DNA from: JALYOK01 sp031419835
GTDB lineage: Bacteria > Pseudomonadota > Gammaproteobacteria > Burkholderiales > JALYOK01
Length of the DNA: 6,658 bases
Direction: 5' to 3'
NCBI GenBank assembly: GCA_031419835.1
Contig: JANOLP010000294.1
Location: 1 to 6,658, forward strand
Made by a program: the position numbers and the translations under genes. Shown in pieces: positions 5,501 to 6,658 of the stretch. Within the stretch, counting starts at the first letter, position 1. Each line of letters begins with the position of its first letter. The notes under the pieces were generated by a model that saw nothing but the letters and a program-made list of their open reading frames with translations, did no database searches and was not told the DNA's origin.

Positions 5501-6565
5501 ATGCACGAAGAATTCGTCGGCACCATGCCGGTTCAAGAAAAACATCGCTTCGACGCCACCGCGCTCGAACGCTACATACGCGACAACGTGGAGGGGTTTT
5601 CCGGTACGCTGACGGTCGAGCAATTTAAAGGTGGCCAATCCAATCCAACCTATCGTTTGAGTGCGGGCGGCAAGCGCTACGTGCTGCGCCGCAAGCCACC
5701 GGGTAAATTATTACCCTCGGCTCACGCGGTGGATCGCGAGTATAAAGTCATCACCGCGTTGTACGGCGCGGGCGTTCCCGTGGCAAAAACCTATGCACTA
5801 TGTGAAGACGAAAATGTCATCGGCACCGCGTTCTACATTATGGATTGCGTCGAAGGCCGCGTGCTGTGGGATCAGGCGCTACCGGGCATGCAGCCCGATG
5901 AGCGCAAAGCCATTTGGGATGAGCTGAATCGCGTCATCGCGGCGTTGCATCAAGTGAATTATGAAAAAATCGGCCTCGGTGATTTCGGCAAGCCGGGCAA
6001 CTATCTCACACGGCAAATCGGCCGCTGGACCAAGCAGTACAAAGCCTCAGAAACGGAGAAAATCGACGCGATGGATAACCTCATCGCGTGGCTGCCGGAC
6101 AACATTCCGCCGAGCGAGGAGACCAGCATCGTCCACGGTGATTACCGCTTGGACAACGTGATTTTCCACGCGACCGAGCCGCGCATCGCCGCGATTCTCG
6201 ATTGGGAACTCTCGACGCTCGGCCATCCGCTGGCCGATTTTTCTTACCATTGCATGAGCTGGCGTTTATCGCCCGGCGAGTTTCGCGGTATCGCCGGTTA
6301 TGACTGGAAAGCGTTGGGCATTCCGTCCGAAGAAGAATACGTCGCCGCCTATTTCAAACGCACCAATCGCGCGCCGATCGATCCGCGCCAATGGGATTTC
6401 TATATGGCCTACAACATGTTCCGCCTCGCGGGAATTTTGCAGGGCATTATGGGTCGCGTGGTCGATGGCACGGCCGCAAGCGAGCACGCGATCGAATCCG
6501 GCAAACGCGCACGACCGATGGCGGAAGCGGGTTGGCGGCAAGTAGAAAAAATACTTAAGCAATAA
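5501..6565 (+). CDS. APH-fold phosphotransferase linked to acyl-CoA dehydrogenase (LvaA/ACAD10-like kinase)
   Basis: This is a 354-aa kinase of the aminoglycoside phosphotransferase (APH) fold, probably phosphorylating a small hydroxylated acyl substrate in the cytosol. The N-lobe has GGQSNPTYRL (44-53), YVLRRKPPGK (60-69) and HAVDREY (75-81). The C-lobe has the catalytic loop HGDYRLDN (212-219; D214 as base, N219 as metal ligand) and the DWE motif (234-236; D234 in the DFG position) followed by LSTLGHPLADF. GGQSNPTY, RRKPPG and the DWELSTLGHP form are typical of the branch neighbouring or fused to acyl-CoA dehydrogenases (ACAD10/11, LvaA), not of drug-resistance enzymes. An acyl-CoA dehydrogenase start lies 69 nt downstream, which agrees. 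The ribosome binding site at 5501 is weak; the in-frame ATG at 5525 is an alternative. The substrate is inferred, not shown. Confidence 0.9.
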   Translation: MHEEFVGTMPVQEKHRFDATALERYIRDNVEGFSGTLTVEQFKGGQSNPTYRLSAGGKRYVLRRKPPGKLLPSAHAVDREYKVITALYGAGVPVAKTYALCEDENVIGTAFYIMDCVEGRVLWDQALPGMQPDERKAIWDELNRVIAALHQVNYEKIGLGDFGKPGNYLTRQIGRWTKQYKASETEKIDAMDNLIAWLPDNIPPSEETSIVHGDYRLDNVIFHATEPRIAAILDWELSTLGHPLADFSYHCMSWRLSPGEFRGIAGYDWKALGIPSEEEYVAAYFKRTNRAPIDPRQWDFYMAYNMFRLAGILQGIMGRVVDGTAASEHAIESGKRARPMAEAGWRQVEKILKQ

Positions 6566-6566
6566 C

Positions 6567-6621
6567 GTAGGGTGCATTCATGCACCGCTCTTTATTTTTT
6601 TGGTGCATAAATGCACCCTAC
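6567..6621. repeat. BIME-like inverted pair of GTAG-footed REP hairpins
   Basis: The left unit is GTAG (6567-6570) plus the hairpin GGTGCA-TTCA-TGCACC (6571-6586). The right unit is its inverse, GGTGCA-TAAA-TGCACC (6602-6617) plus CTAC (6618-6621). The 20-nt units match at 19 of 20 positions and are separated by a T-rich 15-nt spacer. A GTAG foot at both outer ends with inverted hairpins is the layout of a bacterial interspersed mosaic element. It lies between the kinase and acyl-CoA dehydrogenase genes. Confidence 0.85.
6571..6601 (+). terminator. Possible intrinsic terminator after the kinase gene
   Basis: The 6-bp stem GGTGCA/TGCACC with TTCA loop is followed by GCTCTTTA and seven T (6595-6601), 6 nt after the kinase stop codon. 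The stem is short and the T-run is displaced by several bases, so termination may be partial and allow read-through to the dehydrogenase gene. Confidence 0.35.
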
Positions 6622-6634
6622 ATTGGGAACAACT

Positions 6635-6658
6635 ATGGATTTCGAATTCTCCGACAAA
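6635..6658 (+). CDS. Acyl-CoA dehydrogenase, N-terminal fragment (runs off the window)
   Basis: Only eight codons are present, reading MDFEFSDK. This opening is characteristic of the acyl-CoA dehydrogenases that sit beside APH-like kinases (typically MDFxxSDK followed by a helix). A GGGA at 6625-6628 lies 6 nt before the ATG. The preceding kinase of the ACAD10/LvaA type makes this the expected neighbour. The call rests on eight residues plus context, so it is tentative. If right, the enzyme is a FAD flavoprotein acting on acyl-CoA or phosphorylated hydroxyacyl-CoA. Confidence 0.65.

Noticed and set aside
5381..5638. Minus-strand open frame across the GTCATCCTGAACG repeat
   Set aside because: It contains the VILNEVKDLL-type translation of that repeat and overlaps the start of the kinase gene antisense.
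5501..6565. Aminoglycoside resistance gene
   Set aside because: It shares the APH fold, but the GGQSNPTY and DWELSTLGHP forms and the acyl-CoA dehydrogenase neighbour place it in the metabolic branch.
1..6658. CRISPR array
   Set aside because: Repeats are inverted pairs of different families, not direct repeats with regular spacers.

Overview
The window is bacterial chromosomal DNA of mid-range GC. Protein family makeup, AGGAG/GGAGG ribosome binding sites and the intergenic repeat types point to a Beta- or Gammaproteobacterium, but nothing here fixes the genus. I see no rRNA, tRNA, CRISPR array, transposase or phage gene. No gene-free stretch exceeds 300 bases.

Layout. Bases 1-80 hold an inverted-repeat element cut by the window edge. 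Then come a secreted two-module cupin protein (141-827) and, 24 nt later, a classical short-chain dehydrogenase (852-1631). A repeat-filled gap (1632-1794) precedes a tight three-gene unit: two PaaI-like hotdog thioesterases and a D-threonine-aldolase-type PLP enzyme, each joined to the next by an ATGA stop/start overlap (1795-3736). A second gap (3737-3981) carries two more repeat elements. A CurA-type NADPH oxidoreductase follows on the minus strand (3982-4983). It diverges, across 72 nt with an operator-like array, from a small DUF1330-like protein (5056-5406). After another perfect inverted repeat comes an aminoglycoside-phosphotransferase-fold kinase of the acyl-CoA-dehydrogenase-linked type (5501-6565), one more inverted repeat, and the first eight codons of what looks like an acyl-CoA dehydrogenase (6635-6658).

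How the genes may work together. Most products are lipid or acyl-CoA enzymes: SDR, two thioesterases, MDR reductase, APH-like kinase and acyl-CoA dehydrogenase. The kinase plus dehydrogenase pair resembles the bacterial LvaA/LvaC and animal ACAD10/11 arrangement, in which a hydroxyacyl-CoA is phosphorylated and then isomerised for beta-oxidation. This is an inference from family and order.

The most unusual feature is the intergenic DNA. All four gaps downstream of genes, plus the left edge, contain palindromic elements of six different sequence families. All but one form an inverted pair. Two families carry a GTAG foot as in REP/BIME elements, and three share a GTCAT end. One element supplies the stop codon of its neighbouring gene. 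I found no clear new biological system. The repeats, the operator-like array, the coupled thioesterase/aldolase operon and the kinase/dehydrogenase pair are the leads.
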